Notes under the pieces: model-generated | Seen by the model: only the letters and a program-made list of their open reading frames with translations | Told to the model about the DNA's origin: nothing | The model's database searches: none | Program-made: the position numbers and the translations under genes | In this document: piece after piece, positions 12,701 to 20,232 of the stretch | How the letters are laid out: every line of letters begins with the position of its first letter | How positions within the stretch are numbered: the first letter of the stretch is position 1 | From: Heliocidaris tuberculata | Lineage: Eukaryota; Echinodermata; Echinoidea; Camarodonta; Echinometridae | NCBI GenBank assembly: GCA_025618425.1 | Contig: CM046846.1 | Coordinates: 2,340,642 to 2,404,641 of the forward strand | Direction: 5' to 3' | Length of the DNA: 64,000 bases

Positions 12701-15032
12701 CAGCTGCTTTCTTCAAATCTGGGCTCAAATCGGTGGTCTCCTGATCCCCATGTCCATTATCCTCGTCATCAACATCGTCATCTTCATCTTAGTGGTCCGA
12801 CAGTTGGTCCAGTCGGCCAACATCTCTGGTCGGGTGAAGAGAGACGCCAAGGAGGAACGTCGAGAGACGATTCAACGCGTCCAGAACGCCATCTGCATCT
12901 TGCTCCTGCTCGGTCTGACTTGGGTCTCTGGGTACCTTCTTCTGATCCCAGTATTCAGTCAGGTAATAGCCCACCGCTACATGCATAATTCCAAATGTTG
13001 ACGATCTGGGTGACGTTTCATGAAAGGACTTGTCAGATATTTTATCCGACAAATTTGCTCTCAGCCAATCAGATGCAAGGATTTCAGTAGCTTATAACAG
13101 TTGTCGGACAAAATATCTGACAACTTCCTTTCATGAAACGCTCCGCTGACATCCCATCGAGTATCTCGCGTGTTCATACAAAATAATTATGAATGATTCA
13201 ATGAAGGTATGCGACAGCAGTTTTTAACGAATGATTCATATTCAAAGAGAATTATGATTGTATGTATCTTGAGGATCATGATGAATAATGTCGTAGTTTA
13301 AACATTATATCACCGAGATGTGTCGTGTACGAGTGTACGAGTCTTGACACAGCAATTACACCATTTGGAAAGACATCATTCTACATTTTGCTGCTCCGTA
13401 TCCAGGAGAGAAATAGGGCCCTAGAAGAATGCTGAAAGTCTTCGTGAATGACATTGCCATACTATGCCCTCGTAATGACCATTTATGATGAGAAGAGTCC
13501 CCGGAAGTATAGATGGTGCACATGCTGTGTACCCACGTAGATCTCATGATACTGCCAAGCACTCAAGAGACATTTGTATAGATTATGGGCTTTATACACC
13601 CTGATCATTTTATTGTCTCACCCACTGAAGATGGAGGCGAGATCCAAATGCCGTCCGTCCGTCACAAATGTTAAAAGTTACGTTCACACGATGGGAGCTA
13701 AACTTTAAGTTTCGCTTGTAGATTCAAAACTTTAAGTTTACTTGTAGTTATTTTGTAGTTTCAGACCGTATGAACGGACTCGTAGTTCCGAAACTTTAAG
13801 TTTACTTGTAGTTCTAGAACCACAAGCGAGCTCGTGGTTAAGGCAGAAACCACGAGCAGTGGGTGCTCCTCCACAGTTTCAGACCATGTGAACGAAATAA
13901 ACTTTAAGTTTCGCAAGCGTGTAGTTAGCGATGACCTCGCTGTTCATGTTAAACTTCCGGGTCATATCCTTCGCGCGAATTATGAACACAGGATCTGTAT
14001 GTGTACTGTACACACAATCGGTAATATCTACTTCCGGGGTTAACCACAACGATCGCTCGGCTTGTAGTTTCAGCTCGTTGTTTCGGGCTCGTGTGAACCC
14101 TCGCAGTTAGTAAGTCGTCGTTTCGTTAACTTAAAATGTCCCGTATGAACGTAGCTAAAGTTAGCCTGCGAGACTCTCTTGTGACAAATAACTTAGCATC
14201 CCTTATTCCTATTGTGACCAAACTTAGATGAGAGATGCACTTAGGGGACCTTCACGTTCTGGTGCTGTCAGAGTCACATGCTAGGTCAAAGGTCATTTGA
14301 GGTCATATGGTATACATAGTTTACCTGCAACACTCTAGCTCTTGTCACAAATAACTTGGTAATCGTTAATCCTATTGTGACCAGACCTGGGTCAGAAATG
14401 CACTTGTGGACTTTCATTTATCGTGTTGTTAAGGGTCACACGTTAAGGTCAAAGGTCATTTGAGGTCATATGTTTAAGTTTACCTGCAAGACTCTCTTGT
14501 GACAAATAACTTGGCAATCGTTGGTCCTGTTGTGACCAAACTTGGGTAAGAGATGCACTTGGTTATGGTGCTGTCGTTGGTTACATGGTAAGGTCGAAGG
14601 TCATTTTAGATTAAATGTAAGTTTTTATCCACAAGATTCTATTATGACTCGTTACTCTGCATGCATTGTTCCAAGTGCAATTAAATTATTAAAATTCTTT
14701 AAAATTTGTTTTAACAGGTGGCTCAGCCTATCTTCATCATTCTGAACTCCTTCCAGGGATTGTTCATCTTCGTACTCTACTGCGTCCGGAAGCCCCTCAT
14801 CCGCAAGAGATGGAGACCCACCTGTATTGAGGACAAGCTTCCAAAGAGAAGCACTAATAGCACTTCGAGTGGTATACAGAGCTCAATGACCTCTGCTCCT
14901 TCGGCAGGTGTCATCGCCAGTCTGCGGCAAGGTCCCTCTGATAAGTACCTAAAGCCTACAAAAGACGAAGAGAGTGCTGGGGATTTTGCCTACATGTTCA
15001 ACCCGACATACGATAATGTGGTCGAAAATTAA
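166..15032 (+). CDS. Adhesion G-protein-coupled receptor, 5'-partial, 22 exons in window
   Basis: Joined exons: 166-351, 650-832, 1209-1394, 1694-1876, 2489-2674, 3270-3395, 3962-4216, 4758-4870, 5669-5894, 6254-6370, 7141-7262, 7709-7855, 8345-8530, 9335-9754, 10212-10412, 10779-10891, 11409-11692, 11954-12020, 12704-12962, 14718-15032. That is 20 exons by this list; the two extra units sometimes counted are decayed CCP copies and are excluded. All junctions are AG/GT and every phase agrees; the join is 1291 residues from the first complete frame to TAA. Domain order (residues counted from the first seen): five CCP 1-308, EGF 309-350, Ig 351-435, SEA 436-548, HormR 549-628, GAIN/GPS to 946, 7TM about 950-1215, tail to 1291. 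The family are cell-surface receptors that self-cleave at the GPS and are activated by a tethered agonist. The 7TM reads closest to the ADGRG group by eye, which is weak. The signal peptide and any further N-terminal modules lie upstream of the window. Confidence 0.9.
650..832 (+). CDS. Receptor exon: CCP (sushi) module B1
   Basis: A 183-nt exon, phase 1-1, from acceptor tctttccag to donor gtaagt. It has six cysteines and the signature [12 protein letters not shown], and ends at PSCQ. It is clearly distinct from the A modules but shares the six-cysteine CCP plan. It pairs with A1 as a two-exon unit that recurs about 1044 bp downstream. Confidence 0.9.
1209..1394 (+). CDS. Receptor exon: CCP module A2
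   Basis: A 186-nt exon, phase 1-1, acceptor tttttgcag and donor gtatga. It differs from A1 at about ten residues (for example SGC for SRC and TFGYN for SLGYN). It starts 1043 bp after A1. All six cysteines are kept. Confidence 0.9.
1694..1876 (+). CDS. Receptor exon: CCP module B2
   Basis: A 183-nt exon, phase 1-1, acceptor ttctacag and donor gtaagt. It is close to B1 with all six cysteines kept; differences include KCIVP for TCIVP and FLTSFPF for FSASFPS. It starts 1044 bp after B1, matching the A1-A2 spacing, so A and B were copied together. Confidence 0.9.
2010..2065 (+). pseudogene. Truncated A-type CCP exon relic
   Basis: After a tag acceptor the sequence reads as the first residues of an A module (V-T-C-D-V then V-L-T-T). 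It then diverges and meets an in-frame TGA within about 18 codons. The rest of the module and its donor are missing. It is the A half of a decayed third A/B unit. Confidence 0.75.
2143..2321 (+). pseudogene. Decayed B-type CCP exon relic
   Basis: It aligns along its length with B2. The acceptor cag has become ctg, there is a net 4-bp loss near the start, and several cysteine codons are gone (TGT to TAC, TGT to TGA at 2186-2188, TGC to TAC). The 3' half, including the motif for TCTSSG and SFPSCQ, is still readable. It cannot code for a CCP and is left out of the gene model. Confidence 0.8.
2489..2674 (+). CDS. Receptor exon: CCP module A4
   Basis: A 186-nt exon, phase 1-1, acceptor ctttggcag and donor gtataa. 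It has six cysteines and is closest to A2 ([20 protein letters not shown]). It is intact although the copies on both sides are decayed. Phase 1-1 symmetry lets it join B2 directly upstream and the EGF exon downstream. Confidence 0.88.
2737..2837 (+). pseudogene. Fragment of a B-type CCP exon
   Basis: The 3' part of a B module is recognisable: CCAACTG followed by a decayed GYD segment, ACTGCACA, and the GGGACATTCTCG and TCGTTTCC segments. A poly-T tract interrupts it at about 2771-2788. There is no usable acceptor or reading frame. It completes the A-B alternation after A4. Confidence 0.7.
3270..3395 (+). CDS. Receptor exon: EGF-like domain
   Basis: A 126-nt exon, phase 1-1, after ctttccacag, with donor gtaagc. 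Six cysteines in EGF order: DPC, NPC, GVC, YEC, DCQ, HCD, including the G-x-C pattern near the end. A second AG at 3277-3278 would also give phase 1 and drop three residues, so acceptor choice is slightly open. No calcium-binding consensus is obvious. Confidence 0.9.
3962..4216 (+). CDS. Receptor exon: immunoglobulin-like domain
   Basis: A 255-nt exon, phase 1-1, acceptor gacttacag and donor gtaaaa. It shows the Ig hallmarks: B-strand cysteine in ELVCSF, C-strand tryptophan in YHWYKSG, and the F-strand DIGYYFC. Length of 85 residues fits one Ig domain. It lies directly before the SEA domain, as Ig and SEA modules also neighbour each other in ADGRF-type receptors, though there the order differs. 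Confidence 0.9.
4501..4534. repeat. (TGA)n microsatellite
   Basis: About eleven consecutive TGA units in the intron between the Ig and SEA exons. No splice signal or gene is involved. Confidence 0.95.
4758..4870 (+). CDS. Receptor exon: SEA domain, first half
   Basis: A 113-nt exon entering in phase 1 and leaving in phase 0 (acceptor tttttccag, donor gtaagc). It encodes the start of a SEA fold: a hydrophobic strand (RFTIPF) and a helix with [10 protein letters not shown]. One N-glycosylation sequon (NIS) is present near the end. It continues in the next exon. Confidence 0.8.
5669..5894 (+). CDS. Receptor exon: SEA domain, second half with cleavage motif
   Basis: A 226-nt exon, phase 0 to 1. 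It contains [13 protein letters not shown], which matches the SEA autoproteolysis pattern G/S followed by aliphatic residues (family knowledge: GSVVV type). The G/S junction is between 5746 and 5747. The helix after it ([10 protein letters not shown]) completes the SEA fold. The donor gtacag is less typical, but phase agrees with the next exon. Confidence 0.82.
6254..6370 (+). CDS. Receptor exon: HormR domain, first half
   Basis: A 117-nt exon, phase 1-1, acceptor cttgtcaag, donor gtagat. It encodes C-P-x4-W-x-S, a glycine turn, sequons NGT, NST and NTT, and a second cysteine (GLCPF), as in hormone-receptor domains of adhesion GPCRs. A 285-bp TA repeat follows in the intron. Confidence 0.78.
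6502..6787. repeat. (TA)n repeat, about 285 bp
   Basis: An almost uninterrupted TA tract with occasional C or G, preceded by an A run. It lies in the intron between the two HormR exons. Long open frames here are low-complexity artefacts. Confidence 0.97.
7141..7262 (+). CDS. Receptor exon: HormR domain, second half
   Basis: A 122-nt exon, phase 1 to 0, acceptor tatcttgcag. It encodes the HormR ending: [10 protein letters not shown], then W-L-P-M-D-N-C-G, matching the family pattern of R-x-C, W and a final cysteine. The segment from [12 protein letters not shown] starts the GAIN helical subdomain. Confidence 0.82.
7709..7855 (+). CDS. Receptor exon: GAIN subdomain A
   Basis: A 147-nt exon, phase 0-0, acceptor caatctaag and donor gtaggt. 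It encodes amphipathic helices ([31 protein letters not shown]) with sequons NIT and NFT, typical of the helical GAIN subdomain A. Confidence 0.82.
8345..8530 (+). CDS. Receptor exon: GAIN subdomain A, continued
   Basis: A 186-nt exon, phase 0-0, acceptor catcttacag and donor gtgatt. Helical content continues ([31 protein letters not shown]), and it ends in short strands ([13 protein letters not shown]) that pass into subdomain B. The following intron carries a 500-bp minisatellite. Confidence 0.82.
8785..9325. repeat. Intronic minisatellite, unit about 25-33 bp
   Basis: Roughly 18 imperfect copies of a unit close to ataagttcctattataa followed by gaagcatggc. Units vary in length and are interrupted by a short TA tract at about 9150. 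It ends just before the acceptor of exon 9335. Confidence 0.9.
9335..9754 (+). CDS. Receptor exon: GAIN subdomain B
   Basis: A 420-nt exon, phase 0-0, acceptor gtttctaccag and a weak donor gtgatt. It is serine-rich and strand-rich, with many sequons (NIT, NDS, NVS, NRS, NLT, NFT). The line [14 protein letters not shown] is the typical GAIN strand before the GPS, and [10 protein letters not shown] is the strand leading into it. Base composition is higher in GC than the flanking introns. Confidence 0.85.
10212..10412 (+). CDS. Receptor exon: GPS motif and tethered agonist
   Basis: A 201-nt exon, phase 0-0. It encodes the GPS pattern: C-S-F-W, W-x4-G-C, and C-A-C-N-H-L-T. The predicted self-cleavage is between L and T (10391/10392), leaving the tethered agonist starting TNFAVIM. 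One extra cysteine (DESCGS) and an acidic insert lie between the two cysteine pairs, longer than usual for a GPS. Confidence 0.93.
10779..10891 (+). CDS. Receptor exon: transmembrane helix 1
   Basis: A 113-nt exon, phase 0 to 2, acceptor aatgtaaag and donor gttagt. It encodes a short linker ([13 protein letters not shown]) and a hydrophobic helix ([20 protein letters not shown]), ending in the first cytoplasmic loop. The phase fixes the start of the next exon. Confidence 0.88.
11409..11692 (+). CDS. Receptor exon: transmembrane helices 2, 3 and start of 4
   Basis: A 284-nt exon, phase 2 to 1. An upstream AG at 11373-11374 gives the wrong phase and a stop; the AG at 11407-11408 after a pyrimidine-rich stretch gives [14 protein letters not shown], the usual adhesion GPCR loop 1 to TM2. 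TM3 has [18 protein letters not shown], with the family W-M-x-x-E pattern. Confidence 0.9.
11954..12020 (+). CDS. Receptor exon: rest of transmembrane helix 4
   Basis: A short 67-nt exon, phase 1 to 2, after a strong ttttttcag acceptor with donor gtaagt. It reads [20 protein letters not shown]. The G-x-P-A start of TM4 is conserved in adhesion GPCRs. Confidence 0.85.
12070..12510. repeat. Dispersed repeat, inverted relative to 58.6-59.45 kb
   Basis: The segments gagggcatttgaagagcaat, aggggacat, aaagttgagttctggtcatg and tgtgaaagaaactgtc reappear on the opposite strand at about 58605-58650 and 59370-59430. It is an interspersed element in the receptor intron. No coding capacity is visible. Confidence 0.6.
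12704..12962 (+). CDS. Receptor exon: extracellular loop 2, TM5 and TM6
   Basis: A 259-nt exon, phase 2 to 0. Acceptor caacag at 12701-12703 fits the phase and gives F-C-F-L-Q-I-W, with the conserved loop-2 cysteine. TM5 follows ([20 protein letters not shown]), then a basic third loop, then TM6 with [15 protein letters not shown], the family L-T-W-x-x-G pattern. Confidence 0.9.
13012..13145. mobile_element. Foldback MITE, copy 1
   Basis: The ends are inverted: gtttcatgaaagga at the left and tcctttcatgaaac at the right, with cagatatttt and aaaatatctg next inside. The interior contains the ccaatcagatgcaaggattt segment. The same family occurs at 16210-16351 and, truncated, at 54461-54530. It lies in the intron before the last receptor exon. 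Confidence 0.8.
13681..14151. mobile_element. MITE with TA flanks, inserted in a satellite-like repeat
   Basis: The ends are cgttcacacg and cgtatgaacg (inverted, one mismatch), each flanked by TA as in Tc1/mariner insertion. The interior has several copies of aaactttaagttt. The repeat unit on either side (ccgtccgtccgtcacaaatg before, tgcgagactctcttgtgaca after) would be continuous without it. Confidence 0.65.
14154..14640. repeat. Tandem repeat, three units of about 160 bp, with DR1-like sites
   Basis: Three successive units contain actctcttgtgacaaataact, ctattgtgaccaaactt, gagatgcactt and aggtcaaaggtca. The last is a direct repeat of AGGTCA with one spacer, at 14283-14295, 14446-14458 and (one change) 14591-14603. 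It ends about 75 bp before the last receptor exon. Confidence 0.85.
14718..15032 (+). CDS. Receptor last exon: TM7 and cytoplasmic tail
   Basis: A 315-nt terminal exon, phase 0, acceptor gttttaacag, stop TAA 15030-15032. TM7 has [19 protein letters not shown], the family N-S-x-Q-G pattern. The tail is serine/threonine-rich and ends with [11 protein letters not shown], which contains NPxY, a known PTB-domain and endocytic adaptor motif. Confidence 0.92.
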   Translation: MAQPIFIILNSFQGLFIFVLYCVRKPLIRKRWRPTCIEDKLPKRSTNSTSSGIQSSMTSAPSAGVIASLRQGPSDKYLKPTKDEESAGDFAYMFNPTYDNVVEN

Positions 15033-16209
15033 GAGGTCCCGTCACCAATCAACATCGAGAACTTCAGAACAATAGTGGCATATATGCACAGCAGTAAAGT
15101 ATGATGTAAAGAAGTAAAGGATGATGATGATACTGACGACAACTATAATAATAACATTGAAAATACTAACACGTGTAAATGTTACAGAAAACTTTCATTG
15201 GTTGGTGTAATCATAACATGTAGTCTTCTACTATAACCTTAACCTTTGGTTATTCACTATCACTTATCTTCGCTCCAGTGATCTCGAGGCAGCAGACAGC
15301 AAGAAACTGTGTGAAGAATCACTTGGCTTGATAAAGTCCACAGGAGTGGATGAAAACTTACCCACTAAATTTGAAGGTTGATATATAAGTCTAAGCTACA
15401 TGTTACCTGTAAATGTGTATACCTATTTTCTTGTATGTAAGTATGTATGATTTAGATTTGATTTTAAATTGATTTCTTGGTTTCTGAATCTCTGTTGACA
15501 GTTGAACATACATTTTCATGAACATATAAGTTTAGAACTGATACATTAGTTTGAATAATATATACATACCAGTCGTAATATTATATAGAAAATGTACACT
15601 GAATGCATAATGAGCGTAAATTAGATACAGGATAGTTGCAGCATGAGCAGGTATAGTTTGACGTGTCTGCAGCCCTCAACTGTCAATTGGTGATATCTAT
15701 AGAAATATTGTATATTTACTAGTATATTATGTACATGTATATTGCAGCCTGTAGCTTGGGATTTTTAGTTATCAAAAATAGTTCTTACTAATTGATATAA
15801 TTACAGATAATTCTTTTTAAGACGAGTTATTGCTCAGAACTGCTTTGATGTCATGAAAATATTTTAGTAATATATTACTCGTGTGATGGGATGTAATAGC
15901 AAGGAGTTATCACAGATAACTCCTTGTTCTGTGATAACTCCTTGGTAATAGGGTGAAAAACGTTAATTTATTGTCATTCATTTTTAATTGTAAACACTAA
16001 CGAGGATTGTGTATTCAACCAGTAGCTAAAGCTTAGTGCTCTAGATCACTCTTTATCTTACTGATGGTTTCACCATGTTCATTAAAAATATTACTATGTA
16101 CACAGAATTTTTTATTATTATTTTGGGGGAAAAAGCTAAGAGAGATAGAGAGAGAGGGGGGAGGGTAGACATGGTTTAGATTCCTGTACTTTGTTAAACC
16201 GAGAGAGTG
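15033..16209 (+). other. Probable 3' UTR and flank of the receptor
   Basis: AT-rich sequence without an open frame follows the stop. No clear AATAAA was found near the stop; ATTAAA occurs near 16080. A perfect 16-bp hairpin sits at 15900-15944. The transcript end cannot be set. Confidence 0.5.
15900..15944. repeat. Perfect 16-bp stem hairpin
   Basis: The arm caaggagttatcacag (15900-15915) is exactly inverted at 15929-15944, with a 13-nt loop that itself repeats ataactccttg. It lies downstream of the receptor stop and could be in its 3' UTR. It is not followed by a T run typical of bacterial terminators, and none is expected here. Confidence 0.85.
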
Positions 16210-16351
16210 CAGGGGAACGTTTCATCAAGTCTTTTGTCAGTGATTTTTACCGACAACTGTTATAAGCTACTGAAATCCTTGCATCCGATTGGCTGAGAGC
16301 AAATTTTTCGGTAAAAATCACTGACAAAACGCTTGATGAAACGCTCCCCAG
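16210..16351. mobile_element. Foldback MITE, copy 2
   Basis: The ends ggggaacgtttcatcaagt and cttgatgaaacgctcccc are inverted, then gtcagtgatttttacc and ggtaaaaatcactgac. The middle carries the reverse complement of the copy-1 interior. Same family as 13012-13145. Confidence 0.85.
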
Positions 16352-17179
16352 TTCAGTTTTTACTTGAATTCATTTAAGCCATTGATACAAAGGCTACTGT
16401 TTCATTATGTCGAATCAAGGAGTTATTACAAACCAATAGGGTATAACTGTTGTGTATTTGTAGGTTTGAATGGTGTATGAATTCATAGTATCGTTTTAAT
16501 CATGGTTCCAGTGGTAGGTCTTCAAAAGTATAGCACTCCACTCAATTTATGAGAGCATTAAAGAAAGTATTTTCAGGACATGAATAGGCGTCTACAGTCT
16601 CGTTTTTTATCTGTGGACGGATTGAAGGGGATATATGCATGTGCTGCAAATAGGGGGGTACCAGGTAGAAGGCAAAGCTGGCGTACCCCAGTTTGCAGGC
16701 AAAGTAAAAAATTCATTTGATATTTCAAAATTACGTGTGGAGCATGTTCTTAACTCCCCCTCCCCCTGCTGAACATTTGCACTTGTCATCGTGTCCACAG
16801 CCCCCCCCCCCCCCCCCACCACCACCACCATATTTATCATTTTTTGATACGCACGGGTATCGGACTGTTCATTTCAGTGACATATCAACAACAAAAAACA
16901 AGGGGGCAATATCATACCAAGACGGGTGGGGAGGGGGGTACAAGGTTGCGTAAAGCATCTGGTCGTTTCCCCGTGCTGCAGACCCATTGGAAGTTGTATT
17001 GATTTTATCCTGGCCTTCAGACGAAGGAGGAGGGGTGTGTCGGCTTCAACCTTCCCTGTATATGAGCTAGAGATGCCAATAATGGCAGCCCTGCTAAAGC
17101 CGGGGTAATAATATGATTGCAGGGCCCTCGGGGAAAATAGCATTATTTACTGATGAGGCTATTCTGGGTAAACAAGGCA
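16352..17179. other. Intergenic sequence without recognised gene
   Basis: AT-rich flank, then a C run at 16801-16817 and several G-rich patches near 16920-16940. I see no exon-like segment or transposon ends here. Confidence 0.5.
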
Positions 17180-17180
17180 T

Positions 17181-17258
<78 letters not shown>

Positions 17259-17345
17259 AAGTAGTAGTAGTAGTAGTATAGTAGTAGTATTATTATTATT
17301 ATTGTTGTTATAATCATTATTATCATTATAATTATTATTATTACC
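17180..17345. repeat. (AGT)n then TAT-type microsatellite
   Basis: About 35 AGT units, then mixed TAT/CAT units. Any serine- or leucine-rich translation is an artefact. Confidence 0.95.
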
Positions 17346-17699
17346 ATCATTATTCATAAATTTGGTGGTAAAATCAGAAAGATGTCGTGTAAACATTCTT
17401 CAGTAATACTCGCATCGTTAATGTCATGTAGGCATGTTGGAAAGATAATAAAGTGAGAGATGCAGACAGCAAAATTTTACATCTGTATTTGCTTTAGAAT
17501 CAGCAAAGTACATGTACTTCCTATGTAGTTTTCAAGAAACGGCCCTTTTTCAACCAAATTGGAAATACTAATTGCATTTCACTACAAAAAAATGTGGATT
17601 ATTTTTCGAAGTCTCATCCAAGGTATTTGATCAACAAATTAATTTGTTATACATCTTTCATCTTTAATTGACATGATCTTGCAAAATGTGCATGCAACG

Positions 17700-19480
17700 A
17701 TTTTTTTTTTTTCAATTTATTTATTTTTGTTCTTTTTTGGGGGAAGGGGGGGTAACCAGGCCCCTGGGAACGATTTTTTTTTACTGGGGGTGCCGTGAAC
17801 AGATTGTTTGGGGGTATTCAGTTACTTATTTAGGAATTATGGCGCCCGGGGCAAACAATGAAGTTGCGCCCCTAACCCCTCCCCCCCCCCCCCCCCCAAC
17901 TTATCCACGTCATTGTACGAGCGAAGGATCATAGCGACCGAGCGGAAGATTTTTTTTTTTTTTTTTCATTTTTAACCCCCAAAACGCAATTTCTTATGAG
18001 CACTACGATCGAGAGGTAGAGATCCGAATTTCTCTATTCAATTCCTTCTCAAATTGGGCGGGCGCAACATTAATGGAAACCATAAAGAAATAGTCAGAAT
18101 TTAGGAAAACAACCGAAAGTTGACATTTCTTCAAAATGTTGAACCTATGCAAAAGCGATTTTATACACTTAATCCTATTGGGGCGCAATTTTAACAAGAG
18201 GACGGTGAAACTTACACGAGCAAAGCAACCATAATTATTTATCAATCTTGAACCATTCAAAAACACTATATACTGGGGAACGAAATTACGAGATCCTGGA
18301 GCAATGATATGCGATGAAGCAAAGTGACCGAGCTTCAGAAATTTTTTTTTGCATTTCAAATACTCCAAAAAATGATTTTTTATGCATTTCCCTTGCGTGA
18401 TTTTTAAAAAGAAAATCACCAATTTAAGTAAAAAAAACAACAAGAAAATACATAAGAAAATTTGTTGTTGATTTTGTTGATGTGACATGAAAAATCACTC
18501 AAAAATCATTGTTTGATATTCTTATTTTTGGCTGAAAAAAAAAATCATTCAAGTGAGAGTTGATTTATTTTGTACTGGAACAACATTAGGGGCTATAAAT
18601 CGATTTAAATCAAATAAGTCCGACTTTTGTTTGCAATACACACGATTTGCATTATTGCAGTTACATGTACGTGGAAAGGGAAGGAAACACGTTGTCCTAA
18701 TTGTTTGTGTGAGTGTGCGAAGCGAGCGAACGCAATTAAAAATTTGAATATATTTTGTTAGGTTCCAAACTTTAAAGGCGCTTTCTGTATTATTGCTCTG
18801 AGTGCTATGGTCAAAAAATGAAATTGCCACCACCCCTTACCTCCTTCCAACACTTACACGAAACTGCGTGGGAGCGAAGCTTCTTTTTTTTTTTTTTTTT
18901 TTTTTTGCTTGCTTGCATTTTATCAATTTCTTAAGCAATTTGCTCACATTTTGCAAGCGATTCCTGCATCGACCGGTACAGTTTCGAGTTTTACCATGTA
19001 ACATAAAGTTATAATATTTGTCAAAATGGTGAACCTTTGAAAATACAATCTTATATACTTATTCTATATTGAGGGCGCAATATCTAAAAACATACTGAAT
19101 TAATAATAGGGGAAAAGCAATGAGAATAACGTTTTTTCTTCAATTGCAAACCTTTTTCAAATGCATATAGCCAATGTTGGAGTGCGAAAATAAGAGATCC
19201 TGAAGCAATACATGCGAGGGAGCAAAGCGACCGAGCTTTATTGAAAACTTCTTGCATATTTTGAACCTAAGAAAAACTCCACTTCTAATGCACTTTACCC
19301 TGTGGATTGGGGGGCGAATAATTCTTAAGCATAAGTTTATTCCCTTTCTCTCTTTTTTTTTTACGCCGCTGCTTCAAGTACATCCTTGGGCAAGTGCCCA
19401 TAGAAATCCGGGGTGAGTATTCTCAACCTTCTAAGGGGTGCGCAGCACCCCCTCAAAAAAATCTGCACACCCGGCTCCCT
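17700..19480. repeat. Degenerate interspersed repeat block
   Basis: Segments with aaag(c/t)gaccgagctt, gaacgaaattacgagatcct, gagcaatgatatgcga and runs of T recur at 17930-18000, 18280-18420, 18720-18900 and 19160-19330 in partly similar order. G and C runs lie at its left end (about 17750 and 17880). It looks like nested copies of an old element; no transposase frame is seen. Confidence 0.6.
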
Positions 19481-19689
19481 GGGGCCTGGGGGTAACTAGC
19501 ATTAAACTTTTGGCATATTTGGACTTGGATGTGAATTTAAACACATAATTATCTGTAATAATCCAGTCTCCAGAAGATTCTGGTGAGTAAACTTCGCAAC
19601 ATCAGTTTGTTTTTGTGACATAGTTAATAATTTATTTTTTAATAGTCATATATTTTTCATATTATCTGTAATAATATCTGTAAAGCCAT

Positions 19690-19750
19690 TGTCTTTTCTT
19701 TCTGTTGGAAATGAAATAAATATGAATTTGAATTTGAATTGAATTGTGAT
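19690..19750 (+). mobile_element. LINE 3' tail fragment
   Basis: The stretch gaaatgaaataaatatg followed by aatttgaatttgaattg is the form of CR1/L2-like LINE 3' ends, which terminate in short direct repeats. No reverse-transcriptase frame is present upstream. Confidence 0.5.
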
Positions 19751-19818
19751 TGGATGTTGTCAATAATGTTTCGCCATTTCATCCTGCTCCGTGTTTATTA
19801 AAATTGTGGATTTCCGAC

Positions 19819-20232
19819 CATGGGTGTCGATCCCGGGGGGGGGGGGGTGGATGGGGGTATGTATCACCCCCCCCCCCCAATAATTTTGGATAGAATGAAT
19901 AAGAATTATGATACATTAACTTAAAACTAATAATTATCCAAACTCATATGTTTGATCTTGAAATACCATTACATTTTTTAATGATTAGAAGTAAGGAAAT
20001 AAGAAATGCCATAATTTCAATGCGAAAATAAATATCGAAGAAAATTCGCTCGCTCGCATTGTTATTCTCAATTAAGGGGGTTCCCTCCATTGGCGTCGAT
20101 CCGTGCATTCCTTCTTTTTATCAAAAACGATTTTGGGATGCTCTAAAATGCAAGTTTTATAGACGAATTTTTGAACAATTCACTGGTGTGGGAGGGTCCC
20201 TCGCCGGTCTATCCCCCCCCCCCCCCCCCCCC
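19819..20232 (+). repeat. Interspersed repeat family R1, copy 1
   Basis: It runs from gggtgtcgatcc and a G run (about 19838) through a C run (19867), ttggatagaatgaataagaa, gcattccttcttt and gggatgctctaaaatgcaag to a final C run. Copies occur at 34728-35022 (shorter) and inverted at 55244-55815. Confidence 0.8.
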
